A DNA stretch of 56,299 nt from Hyphomicrobiales bacterium (GCA_947455725.1 CANGPL010000012.1:1-56299), one strand, 5' to 3'; shown: positions 32,752-42,591, counted from the stretch's first letter. The notes: generated from the sequence alone by a model not told the origin. Numbers and translations: made by a program.

Positions 32752-33039
32752 TTAGTGAGCGGCGAGCTTCTTCTCAATGTCGCGCTTCAGATGGCGAGCA
32801 TTGATCGAGAGATCATCGGCATTGGCCTTGATCAAGAACGCGTCGAGACCGCCACGGTGTTCAACCGAGCGCAAAGCGTGCGCGGTGACGCGCAAGGACA
32901 CGGCGCGGCCAAGCGCTTCCGACTGCAAGGTCACCTGGCACAGGTTCGGCAAGAACTTGCGCTTGGTCTTGTGGTTAGAATGGCTCACGAGCTGTCCGCT
33001 CAGAACGGCCTTGCCCGACAATTCGCAACGGCGTGACAT
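32752..33039 (-). CDS. rpmB: 50S ribosomal protein L28
   Basis: The 95-residue protein opens [20 protein letters not shown] and continues [20 protein letters not shown], typical of the longer alphaproteobacterial L28. It ends with a Lys-rich helix. It binds 23S rRNA. rpmB followed divergently by a DUF3108 gene and a SUV3-like helicase is a familiar order in Hyphomicrobiales. Confidence 0.96.
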   Translation of the reverse strand: MSRRCELSGKAVLSGQLVSHSNHKTKRKFLPNLCQVTLQSEALGRAVSLRVTAHALRSVEHRGGLDAFLIKANADDLSINARHLKRDIEKKLAAH

Positions 33040-33293
33040 CGTCTTTATCCCTTATCGTCTGAGGTCGTCCGACAGAGGATCCGATACGAACCCTGGAGCA
33101 AAATCTTGCCCTGTGTGTCACACGCCTGAAAAAACAGATTGGGGTCTATAGGGTAGAAGATCGGGAAGCGTCAAGCGAAACCTCAGAAATTATGCCGCGC
33201 GCCGCCTCGAAAGCAAAGACAAGATGCGTAAAAGCCGCTAGATTAGCCTTATATGCGCCGCTGCATCACCAGATTGAGCAGAAATTTTTCCCG

Positions 33294-34154
33294 ATGTCTT
33301 CGTATAGAGTATCAAAAGCCGCTCATTTTGTCCGCCTGAGCCGGATATTAGCGATGTTGGCTGGAGGTGTGGCCGCCGGACCCGGTTTAGCCGCCGAACC
33401 GCCAAAGCCGGTTATGATTACCTATGGCGTTTCGATCGCCTATGTTCCGATTGGAACGGCGCGATTTTCGCAAAGTTTTAAAGGGTCGACCTATCATTTG
33501 CATTTGGCGGCGGAATTTTCCGGCCTCGTCAAACTGTTTTTCGCGCCCGGGCTCTCGGCCGATGCGGAGGGGATTGATGCGGGCGGCCATCTTATGGCGC
33601 AGCATTATAGCCTGAGCGTCGACCATCCCGATGACCCGCAACGGGTCGATATGAAAATGGCGGGTGGAAATGTCGTCGCAGCAGAACTCGATCCGCCTTT
33701 GCCGGAGCGGGCGGATCGCGTGCCTGTGCTGCCAGAGCATAAAAAGGGGATTATTGATCCGTTAAGCGGGTTTCTCATTCCATCCACAGCCCCGCAGCCG
33801 AGTGCCGCGGGCAGTTGCAACCATGTCATTCCAGTTTTTGATGGGGCTGGCCGGTTTGACATCACGCTGATGCCCGATATCGACCAAACCTATGAAGCGG
33901 TTGGGTTTAAGGGACCTGTCATCCGGTGCCTTGTTCGCTACACGGCCATTTCGGGGCATCGCGCCAAAAAGACGAATGTCACTTACATGGAAAATAACCG
34001 CGATATTATCGTAACGCTCGCTCCTCTGCCCGGAAAACCCTATCTGGTGCCGGTTGAAATTGCGGTGGCGACCTTGATTGGTAATTTGCGGCTACGGGCT
34101 GAAAAGATTGAGGGTTTAGGGCCAATTCTGCCTCAGACCGCCGCCACCCAATAA
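33294..34154 (+). CDS. DUF3108 domain protein, exported
   Basis: The 286-residue protein has an N-terminal signal segment (RLSRILAMLAGGVAAGPGLA) and a beta-rich DUF3108 domain: ITYGVSIAYVPIGTARFSQS, YHLHLAAEFSGLVKLFFAPG, and DPLSGFLIPSTAPQPSAAGS, then CNHVIPVFDGAGRFDITLMP. Function is unknown; the fold suggests a lipid or ligand carrier of the periplasm. ATG at 33294 was taken as start because it puts the signal at the N-terminus; the frame is open back to 33192. The rpmB-DUF3108-helicase order supports the call. Confidence 0.8.
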   Translation: MSSYRVSKAAHFVRLSRILAMLAGGVAAGPGLAAEPPKPVMITYGVSIAYVPIGTARFSQSFKGSTYHLHLAAEFSGLVKLFFAPGLSADAEGIDAGGHLMAQHYSLSVDHPDDPQRVDMKMAGGNVVAAELDPPLPERADRVPVLPEHKKGIIDPLSGFLIPSTAPQPSAAGSCNHVIPVFDGAGRFDITLMPDIDQTYEAVGFKGPVIRCLVRYTAISGHRAKKTNVTYMENNRDIIVTLAPLPGKPYLVPVEIAVATLIGNLRLRAEKIEGLGPILPQTAATQ

Positions 34155-34261
34155 AGGCGCGTCCCAGTTCGGGACAATTTGATTAAATTCCGATTGGTTG
34201 AGAGTGTTTTTCGCCAGGACATTCGGGCTATTTCTCGCCCGAATTTCGCCTATTTAATCAA

Positions 34262-34300
34262 AAACGAATCAGATTTTTTCCGATTCGGGCATGCTTCGTT
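34262..34300. repeat. 39-bp palindromic element, copy 1
   Basis: AACGAATC and GATTCGG parts form the inner palindrome CGAATC-N11-GATTCG (34265-34287), with outer AACGAA/TTCGTT arms. It matches copy 2 at 34478-34516 in 33 of 39 positions. Confidence 0.75.
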
Positions 34301-34447
34301 CACGCTTCGCGCTATTTCTTAATCGCGTTTCCATTTTGTCGTTTTTTGAATTAAGGCTTTTGAAACCTCTGGTGGCCGTCTCAGCCGGCTCTAATCGTTA
34401 ATGACGATAGGGAACAAGAGCAGGTTCATCGCGGCATAAGCGGCGAG

Positions 34448-34456
34448 TTATCCACA
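34448..34456 (+). promoter_or_regulatory. DnaA-box-like site TTATCCACA
   Basis: An exact match to the consensus DnaA 9-mer. It is the only one noticed in the region, so it may be chance or a DnaA-responsive promoter rather than part of an origin. Confidence 0.35.
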
Positions 34457-34477
34457 GATGCGAGCTTAAATGGACTG

Positions 34478-34516
34478 AAACGAATCAGATTCTTGCCGAT
34501 TCGGACGCGTTTCGTT
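34478..34516. repeat. 39-bp palindromic element, copy 2
   Basis: Same layout as copy 1, with CGAATC-N11-GATTCG at 34481-34503. Most of the changes are in the loop and spacer positions; the CGAATC/GATTCG arms and the outer AACGAA/TTCGTT arms are kept. Confidence 0.75.
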
Positions 34517-34609
34517 CCTAGCGCGTTCGTTTCGTTAACAGCCTTGCCGAATTATGTGTCATATCGGGACACGCCGTCTCGTAAGAACGGCCTCGTTGAG
34601 TGATCGATA

Positions 34610-37600
34610 ATGGCCTTCAATTCCCTGCCACCCGCGATGCGGGCCCGTGGTGTCACCGCCATCTTAGGGCCTACGAACACGGGTAAAACCCACCTCGCCA
34701 TTGAACGCATGCTCGGCCATCCCTCGGGGATGATCGGCTTGCCGCTCAGGCTTTTGGCGCGGGAAGTCTATGGCCGGGTCGTGGATAAAGTCGGCGCGCC
34801 CGCCGTGGCGCTAATCACCGGCGAGGAAAAGATCAAGCCGCCGGGAGCGCGTTACTGGATCTGCACCGTTGAGGCGATGCCGCGCGATATTGATGTCTCT
34901 TTCGTGGCGATTGATGAAATTCAGCTCGCGGCTGATTTTGATCGCGGCCATGTCTTTACCGATCGCATTCTGAATTTGCGCGGCTATGCCGAGACGATGC
35001 TGATAGGCGCAGATACGATGCGCGCGCGGATCGAAGAATTGATCCCCGGCGTGCACATAACCTCGCGCCCTCGCCTCTCGCAGCTTACCTTTGCGGGCGA
35101 GAAAAAAATCAGCCGCTTGCCCCGCCGCAGCGCGATTGTCGCCTTCTCGGCGGAAGAAGTGTACGCGATTGCGGAACTGATAAGGCGGCAAAGTGGCGGT
35201 GCGGCGGTTGTGCTCGGCGCACTTTCACCGCGGACGCGCAATGCGCAAGTGGCACTCTTTCAATCAGGGGATGTCGATTATTTGATTGCCACTGATGCGG
35301 TTGGCATGGGGCTTAATCTCGATGTCGACCATGTGGCCTTTGCGGGTGACCGGAAATTTGACGGCACCAAATTCAGGCGTCTGCTTCCTGCAGAGTTTGG
35401 ACAAATTGCGGGACGTGCTGGACGGCATTTGCGCGATGGCACCTTTGGATCGACCGGACGATGCCCCGGATTTGAGCCGGAATTGGTAGAAGCGCTCGAA
35501 GCGCATCAATTTGAGCAAATGCCTATGTTGCAATGGCGCAACACTGTGCTTGATTTTTCGAGCGTGTCGGCGCTGATCCACTCGCTTGACCGGGTGCCGA
35601 TCGAACCCGGCCTCACCCGTGCGCCAATTGCCGACGATTTACGTTCGCTTGAATCTGCGGCGCGCGATCCCGAGATTAAAGCGCTCGCAACGGGCAAGAA
35701 TAATGTCGAAAGACTGTGGGAAGTCTGCCAAGTTCCTGATTATCGCAAGGTTTCGCCCCAAGCGCATGCCGATTTGGTCAACACGCTTTACACCTATCTG
35801 ATGCAGCGTGGGCGCGTGCCGGATGACTGGTTCAAACGTCAAATCGCTGAGATCGACCGGACCGATGGCGATATTGATACGCTGTCCGCGCGCATTGCAC
35901 AGGTGCGCACCTGGACATTTGTTGCTAATCGAAATGACTGGTTACGTGATCCTTTGCATTGGCAGGAGGTCACGCGACAGGTAGAAGATGGATTGTCAGA
36001 TGCTTTACACGAGCGTTTGGCCCAACGGTTTGTGGATCGCCGCACCAGCGTGTTGATGCGGCGGCTTAGAGAGAATGCGATGTTAGAGGCGGAAATAACG
36101 GCGACAGGCGATGTCCTGGTCGAGGCCCATCCTGTTGGTCGTTTGATCGGATTCCAGTTTATTCCTGAATCCGATACGGGCTCAACGGAGGGCAAAGCCC
36201 TTCGTGCGGCGGCGCTTAAAGCGCTTGCGAGCGAATTTTCCAATCGCGCAACACGCGTTTCAAACGCGGTGGATGACGCGTTCGCGTTAAGCAATGATGG
36301 TTCCCTGCGTTTCTTAGGTGAACCGATTGCGAAACTCTCAGCGGGTGAGAAAATCTTGGAGCCTCGGCTTCGTATCCTCGCGGATGAACATCTTGAAGGC
36401 CCGTCGCGCGAATTGGTGCAGACGAGAATTGATCTCTGGATCAAGGCCCATATTGAGAAGCTGCTTGGCCCGCTGTTGAAGCTTGAATCGGCAGAAGCAC
36501 TCACCGGCATTGCGCGTGGCATTGCGTTCCAGACCGCGGAGGCGCTTGGCGTGCTTGATCGGACGCGCGTCGCGGACGATTTGAAAACGCTTGATCAGGA
36601 CCAGCGCGCGGCTTTGCGGTCTTTGGGCATTCGATTTGGTGCATATCATCTGACCGTTCCAGCCCTTCTGAAACCTGCGCCGCGCGGCTTAGCGTGCCAG
36701 CTTTGGGCGCTCAAAGAAGGCGGCGCGGAAATTATCGGCCTCGATGATATTCTGCATTTGGCGGCCTCAGGCCGCACCTCCATTCCGGTTAATCCTGAAA
36801 CGCCGAAGGCGCTTTACCGCGCCGCAGGTTTCCGCGTGTGTGGCACGCGCGCCGTACGCGTCGATATTCTTGAGCGCTTGGCGGATTTGATCCGTCCGGC
36901 CATTCAATATCGACCCGGTCTCACGGTTGGCGAGCCGCCAGCGGGCGCGGCCGATGGCGATGCGTTCGTACCGACCATTGCGATGACCTCGCTGTGCGGA
37001 TGCGCGGGTGAAGATTTTGCCTCCATTCTGAAATCGCTCGGCTATGTGATGGAGCGGCGCGCAGGCCCTGCTATCACAAAAGAATTGGCGAAGCCCGCCG
37101 CAATGGAGCCGATTGCGCCTGTTGCGACCGAAGAGGCTGCAGCACCGGAAGCGGTTGAAGCCGTCGAGCCTGAGGCGGTTAGTGAACCTGCCCCTGTTGT
37201 TGAAGAGGCACACGCTACCGAGGCAGTCGCTGAGGTAACGGCAGTGGCTGAACCCGTAATGATCGAAGTTTGGCGGCAGCATCGCCAACGTCCGCATGCA
37301 CCGCGTCATCAGCGCAACAAGCCGCAAGGACAACGCGCAGCTGTCTCGGACCAAACGCCGGCTGAAGGCTCGACCGAGACCGGAAAGAGTGAACGGCCAA
37401 GACAAGATCGTCCACCGTATGATCGGGAAAAGCGCAATGCCGATCACCAGAAGCGCGATCAGCGCGGCGCAAAGCCTGAAGGTTCGGAAGAACGCCGTGG
37501 ACCACGCCCACCGCGCCGCGATGATAAGCGCAATGACCGTCGCCCTCAGGAAAATAGGGGATGGCAGGATCCGCCAAAGGCGCGCTCGGATAATAAAGCG

Positions 37601-37675
37601 CCTGACCTTGATTCACCTTTCGCAAAATTATTGGCGCTGAAGGCCGAAATGGAATCGAAGGGCAAAAAGGGTTGA
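34610..37675 (+). CDS. SUV3-like DExH RNA helicase
   Basis: The 1021-residue protein has Walker A in ILGPTNTGKTHLAIERML (about residue 20), the DEIQ box in FVAIDEIQLAADFDRGHVFT (about 100), and a helicase C domain with DYLIATDAVGMGLNLDVDHV and FGQIAGRAGRHLRDGTFG. A SUV3-type C-terminal domain follows. The last 200 residues are Ala/Glu/Pro-rich and then Arg/Lys/Asp-rich low complexity, likely an RNA-binding tail. SUV3 relatives unwind RNA with PNPase in RNA decay. In many alphaproteobacteria an S4-domain gene, fdxA and carD follow; here a convergent MscS-like gene lies 5 bp beyond the stop instead. Confidence 0.9.
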   Translation: MAFNSLPPAMRARGVTAILGPTNTGKTHLAIERMLGHPSGMIGLPLRLLAREVYGRVVDKVGAPAVALITGEEKIKPPGARYWICTVEAMPRDIDVSFVAIDEIQLAADFDRGHVFTDRILNLRGYAETMLIGADTMRARIEELIPGVHITSRPRLSQLTFAGEKKISRLPRRSAIVAFSAEEVYAIAELIRRQSGGAAVVLGALSPRTRNAQVALFQSGDVDYLIATDAVGMGLNLDVDHVAFAGDRKFDGTKFRRLLPAEFGQIAGRAGRHLRDGTFGSTGRCPGFEPELVEALEAHQFEQMPMLQWRNTVLDFSSVSALIHSLDRVPIEPGLTRAPIADDLRSLESAARDPEIKALATGKNNVERLWEVCQVPDYRKVSPQAHADLVNTLYTYLMQRGRVPDDWFKRQIAEIDRTDGDIDTLSARIAQVRTWTFVANRNDWLRDPLHWQEVTRQVEDGLSDALHERLAQRFVDRRTSVLMRRLRENAMLEAEITATGDVLVEAHPVGRLIGFQFIPESDTGSTEGKALRAAALKALASEFSNRATRVSNAVDDAFALSNDGSLRFLGEPIAKLSAGEKILEPRLRILADEHLEGPSRELVQTRIDLWIKAHIEKLLGPLLKLESAEALTGIARGIAFQTAEALGVLDRTRVADDLKTLDQDQRAALRSLGIRFGAYHLTVPALLKPAPRGLACQLWALKEGGAEIIGLDDILHLAASGRTSIPVNPETPKALYRAAGFRVCGTRAVRVDILERLADLIRPAIQYRPGLTVGEPPAGAADGDAFVPTIAMTSLCGCAGEDFASILKSLGYVMERRAGPAITKELAKPAAMEPIAPVATEEAAAPEAVEAVEPEAVSEPAPVVEEAHATEAVAEVTAVAEPVMIEVWRQHRQRPHAPRHQRNKPQGQRAAVSDQTPAEGSTETGKSERPRQDRPPYDREKRNADHQKRDQRGAKPEGSEERRGPRPPRRDDKRNDRRPQENRGWQDPPKARSDNKAPDLDSPFAKLLALKAEMESKGKKG

Positions 37676-37679
37676 GGTG

Positions 37680-40058
37680 TTAAACCTCAGCCGGTTTTTG
37701 ATCAGAAACCATGATTGTTCGATGGACGATATCGCCCAAGCCATTCGCGCGTAGGGCGATATCAATAGCGAGCAAGAGATCACTGCCGACTTTGCCGGTT
37801 TGATCGACATCGGCCACGAAACAAATCAGCTCAAATTCTTTTGTCGCTTCACCGAGCTTGCGAAAGAGAACGGCTGGTGCTGTTTCGCGCAAAATCTCGG
37901 TATTGGCTTCGGCAACTTCGGTCATGAGCCGAATGACAAGATCAGGATCCGCTTCACGCGCAACAGGCACGGTGACAACGACGCGACCGGTGCGATCATT
38001 ATGGACCCGGTTTTTCACATTGCCTGAGACAAGGCTTGAATTCGGGACAATGAGAATCGAGCGATCAAAGGTTTCGATTTCCGTTGCCCGTACATTGATG
38101 CGTTTTACCAAACCTTGCTCATCGCCGACGACGATCCAATCACCGACGCGAATGCCGCGCTCCCATAACAGGATCAGACCGGACACGAAATTATTGACGA
38201 TGGATTGCAGACCAAAACCGATACCAACCGATAAAGCACCCGCAACAATGGTTACTTTTTCGAGGCTCAATCCAAGCGCGCTAAGCCCGATGGCAATTGA
38301 GATGATAAAGCCAAGATAGCCAACGCCCGTTACAATGGAATTGCGCAAGCCTGAATCGAGATAGGTATGCGGCAAATAGGTGGTGTTAAGCCAACGCTGA
38401 ATGCCACGGGTGAAAAGAATACCCGCACCCAGCATGACGATGGCAAACAATGCCGCGCCAAAGGAGATGGTGACATCGCCAATGGTGAAGCCGAAAATCA
38501 CCGCACGAAGCGGCATTAAAATATCGCCCGAATCCACCCGCCATGGTGCGAGCGCCAAGGTTGCGCAGAAGCCTAAAATCAGGAGCTGGGTTAAGCCTGA
38601 TAAAATGACCGCCAATTGCTCAAGCGATTGGCGCGAGAGGCCGGACGCCGATTGAATCGAGCGGAAGAGTTTTGTCTCTGGCCGCAACAATTGGGCAAAG
38701 ACGGCGCTTGAAATATGCATCGCCAAAAAGGTGAGCGCGGCTAAAATCGAAAGCGTTGCAAGCTGATCGCTCAAAAAAGCAGCAAGCGCCGAATAGCCGA
38801 AGAAAACAGCAACCAAAATACCAATAACAATCAGCCATGCGCACATGCGCGCAATGACGATCCAAATCGGGCGGGTCTCTTGGCCATTCGAAAAGCCGCC
38901 GGCGGAGGGTTGTTCTTCCGGCTTAATGGCATGGAGACCAGCCGCCAAAATGCAGGCAACCAGCAATGCGAAAAGCGATTTCGATAAAACGGAAAGCGCA
39001 AGACCTGCAACGATGGCTTGCGTGATTCCTTCCACAATCCGTCCAATGACAATGATGACACTTACCCGACCCGCAAGCGCCGATAACCTATAGGCGGTTC
39101 GATTGGGTAGTATTAAGAGACGCCATTCAGGCTTAGATGTTGCCAAGAGCCCTTCTGCCAAACCGCGAATGAGGCTCACAAAAACGACACCATGCAGGAT
39201 GACCTCCAACACTCTCTCGACACGTGCGGGAAGAATATCGGCGCCATTAATCGCTTGACCAATAGCAAACGTACCGGCTGCCGGAATGAGAAAACCGATG
39301 CCGCCAAACGCCATAGCCCGCAGGCCTTTTTGCATGGGCGTTGGATTACCAAACAAGGTGGTCCGCTCAATTGCAGCCAAAACTTTACGGCGCGCAAAGG
39401 CCGTTGCGGCGGCGGTCAAAACAAGGCCAAAGAAAATGAGAAAACCACCGATAAGCCCTGCACGATCAACCGCGCGGCTATAGGTGTCTTGGGCAACAAT
39501 CAGGAGCGCACGAATATCGTGGCCGAGATTCATCGCAACATCGGTCCAAAGCGAAGGGGATAGGATGCTCGACGATGGCGTGAATAATTGATCGGCAAAC
39601 AGCGCCCGTCTTTTATCGGAAATTGCTGTCGATAATTGATCGGACTGCACGAGGAGAGCGCGGGCGAGTTTTACCGTTTCTTCGACATCCTTCAGCGCTT
39701 TTTCTCGATCATCCCGTTCTTTGGTGATTTCGGGACTTTCTGGCGTTGCCTTATCATCGGGACGAGGACCGAGTTCTTTTAAACGCGAGCGGATTGCATC
39801 GGCGCGCGGGGCCTGCTCATCCGCGACCGTTTTGATATCGGTTGCGATCTCGTCGATCCGCTTACGATTAGACTGCAAGGCGGGATCCGAAGTGAGCCGC
39901 GTCGTAGCCGCCGTCTCGATCTGATCAAGCTCAAGCCGAAACCCGTCGAGCCGAGAGCGGATCGTCGATTGTTCTTGCGCGAACGCGTTCGAAAAACTGC
40001 CCACAAGGAGCAAAGCGAGAAGAGCGAATGAGGTGAGGTAACGACGCATGCGATACAT
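37680..40058 (-). CDS. DUF3772 / MscS-family mechanosensitive channel
   Basis: The 792-residue protein has a signal peptide (RRYLTSFALLALLLVGSFSN AFA), a periplasmic coiled-coil-rich DUF3772 region (about 25-190), many transmembrane segments, and a C-terminal MscS domain. The pore and beta part show VAGALSVGIGFGLQSIVNNF followed by VSGLILLWERGIRVGDWIVV and NVRATEIETFDRSILIVPNS. Large MscS proteins of this type protect against osmotic down-shock. AGGAAAC just before ATG at 40058 supports that start. It converges on the helicase gene. Confidence 0.9.
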   Translation of the reverse strand: MYRMRRYLTSFALLALLLVGSFSNAFAQEQSTIRSRLDGFRLELDQIETAATTRLTSDPALQSNRKRIDEIATDIKTVADEQAPRADAIRSRLKELGPRPDDKATPESPEITKERDDREKALKDVEETVKLARALLVQSDQLSTAISDKRRALFADQLFTPSSSILSPSLWTDVAMNLGHDIRALLIVAQDTYSRAVDRAGLIGGFLIFFGLVLTAAATAFARRKVLAAIERTTLFGNPTPMQKGLRAMAFGGIGFLIPAAGTFAIGQAINGADILPARVERVLEVILHGVVFVSLIRGLAEGLLATSKPEWRLLILPNRTAYRLSALAGRVSVIIVIGRIVEGITQAIVAGLALSVLSKSLFALLVACILAAGLHAIKPEEQPSAGGFSNGQETRPIWIVIARMCAWLIVIGILVAVFFGYSALAAFLSDQLATLSILAALTFLAMHISSAVFAQLLRPETKLFRSIQSASGLSRQSLEQLAVILSGLTQLLILGFCATLALAPWRVDSGDILMPLRAVIFGFTIGDVTISFGAALFAIVMLGAGILFTRGIQRWLNTTYLPHTYLDSGLRNSIVTGVGYLGFIISIAIGLSALGLSLEKVTIVAGALSVGIGFGLQSIVNNFVSGLILLWERGIRVGDWIVVGDEQGLVKRINVRATEIETFDRSILIVPNSSLVSGNVKNRVHNDRTGRVVVTVPVAREADPDLVIRLMTEVAEANTEILRETAPAVLFRKLGEATKEFELICFVADVDQTGKVGSDLLLAIDIALRANGLGDIVHRTIMVSDQKPAEV

Positions 40059-40194
40059 CAGTTTCCTGTAAGTTTACGACGACAACGACACGGACACAGC
40101 GTTTGACCGCGATCAAACGCGTTCACTCATGACCTGCAACGGTATAGCCCGGCACAAGCTCAGGTAAACATGGCCGTAAAATGACAATAACGGG

Positions 40195-40728
40195 TTACTT
40201 TTTGTGTTTCGCCCGTTCGACGCCTTCCAAAATCAGCTTCTTGGCTTCAGCGGCATCGCCCCAGCGAACAATTTTGACCCATTTACCGGGCTCAAGGTCT
40301 TTGTAATGTTCGAAGAAATGTTCGATCTGATGCAAAGTGATTTCGGGCAAATCCGTATAGTTTTCGACTTTTTCGTAGCGGCGCGTAAGTTTAACGCTTG
40401 GAACGGCGACGATTTTCTCATCCTGACCAGCCTCGTCTTCCATAATGAGCACGCCGACGGGCTTAACGCTCATAATCGCGCCCGGAATAATCGCGCGGGT
40501 ATTGGCCACGATCACATCGCAGGGGTCGCCATCATCCGATAGCGTATTGGGAATGAAGCCGTAATTCCCCGGATAGCGCATCGAAGTATATAAAAAGCGA
40601 TCGACCACCAAAGCGCCGGCCTCTTTATCCATTTCATACTTGATAGGCTCGCCACCGATTGGCACTTCGATCACAACATTGACGTCATCCGGGGCATTGG
40701 CACCTAGTGAAATGGCGGACAGATTCAT
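40195..40728 (-). CDS. ppa: inorganic pyrophosphatase
   Basis: The 177-residue family I enzyme hydrolyses pyrophosphate to drive biosynthesis. The signature is [20 protein letters not shown] with metal-binding aspartates. [20 protein letters not shown] and [12 protein letters not shown] come before it and [20 protein letters not shown] after it. Length is normal. It stands alone on the minus strand. Confidence 0.96.
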   Translation of the reverse strand: MNLSAISLGANAPDDVNVVIEVPIGGEPIKYEMDKEAGALVVDRFLYTSMRYPGNYGFIPNTLSDDGDPCDVIVANTRAIIPGAIMSVKPVGVLIMEDEAGQDEKIVAVPSVKLTRRYEKVENYTDLPEITLHQIEHFFEHYKDLEPGKWVKIVRWGDAAEAKKLILEGVERAKHKK

Positions 40729-40872
40729 GGTTATATTCGCTTTCGAGCTGAAATGGAGAGATAAGGCCTGTGTATGGGTCTAATCTTAATGACGCAAGAA
40801 CGACTTTATGCGAAAACAAAGGCCAGCGTCACTCTTTGACATCATCCGCCCTCACCCCCATCTTGTTGCCAC

Positions 40873-41886
40873 ATGACGAATGATTCATCCCTCACGCGCA
40901 AAAGTCGAAACCCCTATTATCAGGGGCCTGTTTCCGACCATTTTGATGGCGAGCATTTCTTTAATCCGGGCCGACGTTGGGCAAAAACCTCGTCGGACCT
41001 GTTCAAATGGATGCTCGAACGGCGCACGGAGCGGTGGCCAAAAGAACATCCGAGCCCATTTTCGGACCGCCCACCCCGGCGGATAACCGGCTTTGATATA
41101 CGGGTCAGTTTTGTTGGACATGCCAGTTTCTTGATTCAAACGGCAGGTCTCAACATTCTGCTGGATCCGGTTTGGTCGGATCGGGTGTCACCGCTTCGCT
41201 TTGCGGGGCCCAAACGGGTCAATGTTCCGGGTATTGAATTTACGCGTTTGCCGCCGATCGATGTCGTGCTGGTTTCGCATAATCACTATGACCATCTCGA
41301 TATTGCGACGTTACGACGGCTTCACGCCGATCACGCGCCGCGCATCATTACGCCGCTCGGAAATGATACGATCATCAAAAGCGCCCATGACGGAATCCGC
41401 GTTGAGGCGCATGATTGGGGCGACCGGGTTGATCTCGGCAACGGTGTATTCGTAAATCTTGAAGAGGCCTATCATTGGTCCGCACGCGGCGTGCGAGATC
41501 GGCTAAGGGCCCTATGGGCGGCCTTTGTTATCGAGACGCCAAGCGGGAAAATTTATCATATTGGCGACACCGGTTTTCATGACGGCAAGATTTTTCCAGC
41601 CGTGCGCGAAAAGCATGGGCCGATCAAACTCGCCATTCTACCGATTGGCGCTTATGAGCCGCGCTGGTTTATGGCCGAGCAGCATATGAACCCGGATGAA
41701 GCCGTGCGGGCCTTTATCGCCACCGGCGCACAAAGGGCTGTCGCGCATCATTGGGGGACGTTTCAACTCACCCATGAAGGCGTGACAACACCGCCCGAAG
41801 ATTTGCGCAAAGCGTTGAAGACCCATGGTATATCAGAAGAAAGATTTGCCGTGCTTCGTCCCGGCGAAGTTCTCGCTGTACGCTGA
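40873..41886 (+). CDS. metallo-beta-lactamase-fold hydrolase (NAPE-PLD/UlaG-like)
   Basis: The 337-residue protein has the metal motif VLVSHNHYDHLDIATLRRLH (HxHxDH), a further AYHWSARGVRDR and HIGDTGFHDGKIF, and the late AHHWGTFQLTHE. RISFVGHASFLIQTAGLNIL-type sequence before the motif (here VSFVGHASFLIQTAGLNILL, then DPVWSDRVSPL) is typical of the NAPE-PLD-like and RomA-like branch. The substrate could be a phospholipid or another phosphodiester, or lactone; it cannot be settled here. It is convergent with the exported GyrI-like gene, with no gap between stops. Confidence 0.88.
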   Translation: MTNDSSLTRKSRNPYYQGPVSDHFDGEHFFNPGRRWAKTSSDLFKWMLERRTERWPKEHPSPFSDRPPRRITGFDIRVSFVGHASFLIQTAGLNILLDPVWSDRVSPLRFAGPKRVNVPGIEFTRLPPIDVVLVSHNHYDHLDIATLRRLHADHAPRIITPLGNDTIIKSAHDGIRVEAHDWGDRVDLGNGVFVNLEEAYHWSARGVRDRLRALWAAFVIETPSGKIYHIGDTGFHDGKIFPAVREKHGPIKLAILPIGAYEPRWFMAEQHMNPDEAVRAFIATGAQRAVAHHWGTFQLTHEGVTTPPEDLRKALKTHGISEERFAVLRPGEVLAVR

Positions 41887-42591
41887 CTATTTCTTCGGCT
41901 GAACGAAGATATTGATCGTTGTTGAGGGCGAGCCGGAATTGTCACCAAACGCCAAATATTCTTCGATAAAGGCATCATTGACGACAATATCTTTGGCATC
42001 GAGATAGGCCGTGATTTGCTCATAGGCTCCATCGATTTCATCGTAAGATGCGAGATGCGCAAAACGGATCGCTTTGCCCGATGGCGTCGTGCCTATTTTG
42101 ATATCCGCTCCCAAATCGGCAGGTGGTGTCGGTGGAGCTGACGCAATCGGCAAGATCGCGTCATAGGTGAACGACATGTCATTGGTTTCAACAAAGACGG
42201 TGATCGGATAGCCTGTAACCACGAGCCCTGCCTTTGTGGCGGCCGCTTGTCCCCGATCAAACGCGGCGCGTAATTCGCTATAGGCCGTTTCCCATTGCGC
42301 TTTGCCACGAACGAGGATCGCGGGCTTTGCGACGAGTTCTAATGAATCCGGAAGCGTTACTTCGGAGACGGGAGGCGCAAGGCTTGTAAGGCTCGAGACT
42401 GGCTTGGCACTCGACGCATCGGGCGTAGGCGCTGTCTCAACTTTTGGCGCTATTGGCGCGGCGGACGGCGCGGTAAGCGGTGCCGCTTCAATGCTGGGTG
42501 ACGTCGTTTGCGCCGCTGCAGGAAAAGCGAGGACCGTCATGAGCAATGACGCAGCACCCCATGTGACAACGCTCAAATACGGACGACGCAT
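41887..42591 (-). CDS. exported protein with GyrI-like/AraC effector-binding domain
   Basis: The 234-residue protein has a signal peptide (SLLMTVLAFPAAAQTTS), a Pro/Ala/Ser/Thr-rich linker (about 30-75), and a C-terminal domain resembling GyrI-like small-molecule binding domains: WETAYSELRAAFDRGQAAAT, GYPITVFVETNDMSFTYDAI and IRFAHLASYDEIDGAYEQIT. Such domains usually bind drugs or ligands in the cytoplasm; a secreted form suggests a periplasmic ligand binder. Assignment rests on pattern only. Confidence 0.6.
   Translation of the reverse strand: MRRPYLSVVTWGAASLLMTVLAFPAAAQTTSPSIEAAPLTAPSAAPIAPKVETAPTPDASSAKPVSSLTSLAPPVSEVTLPDSLELVAKPAILVRGKAQWETAYSELRAAFDRGQAAATKAGLVVTGYPITVFVETNDMSFTYDAILPIASAPPTPPADLGADIKIGTTPSGKAIRFAHLASYDEIDGAYEQITAYLDAKDIVVNDAFIEEYLAFGDNSGSPSTTINIFVQPKK

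Larger units (their letters stand above)
34155..34609. other. 455-bp intergenic region with duplicated palindromic element and one DnaA-box-like site
   Basis: No gene is supported. It holds two copies of a 39-bp element (34262-34300 and 34478-34516), one TTATCCACA site (34448-34456) and several AT-rich stretches. It must contain the helicase promoter. It is unusually long and structured for a promoter region. Confidence 0.6.

Noticed and set aside
34155-34609. Possible chromosomal origin
   Set aside because: Only one DnaA-box match was seen, and no hemE, dnaA or parAB gene is near. Kept as a repeat-rich promoter region only.
35839-36522. 227-codon frame opposite the helicase
   Set aside because: Shadow frame, Ser/Arg-rich with no family pattern, fully inside a well supported gene.
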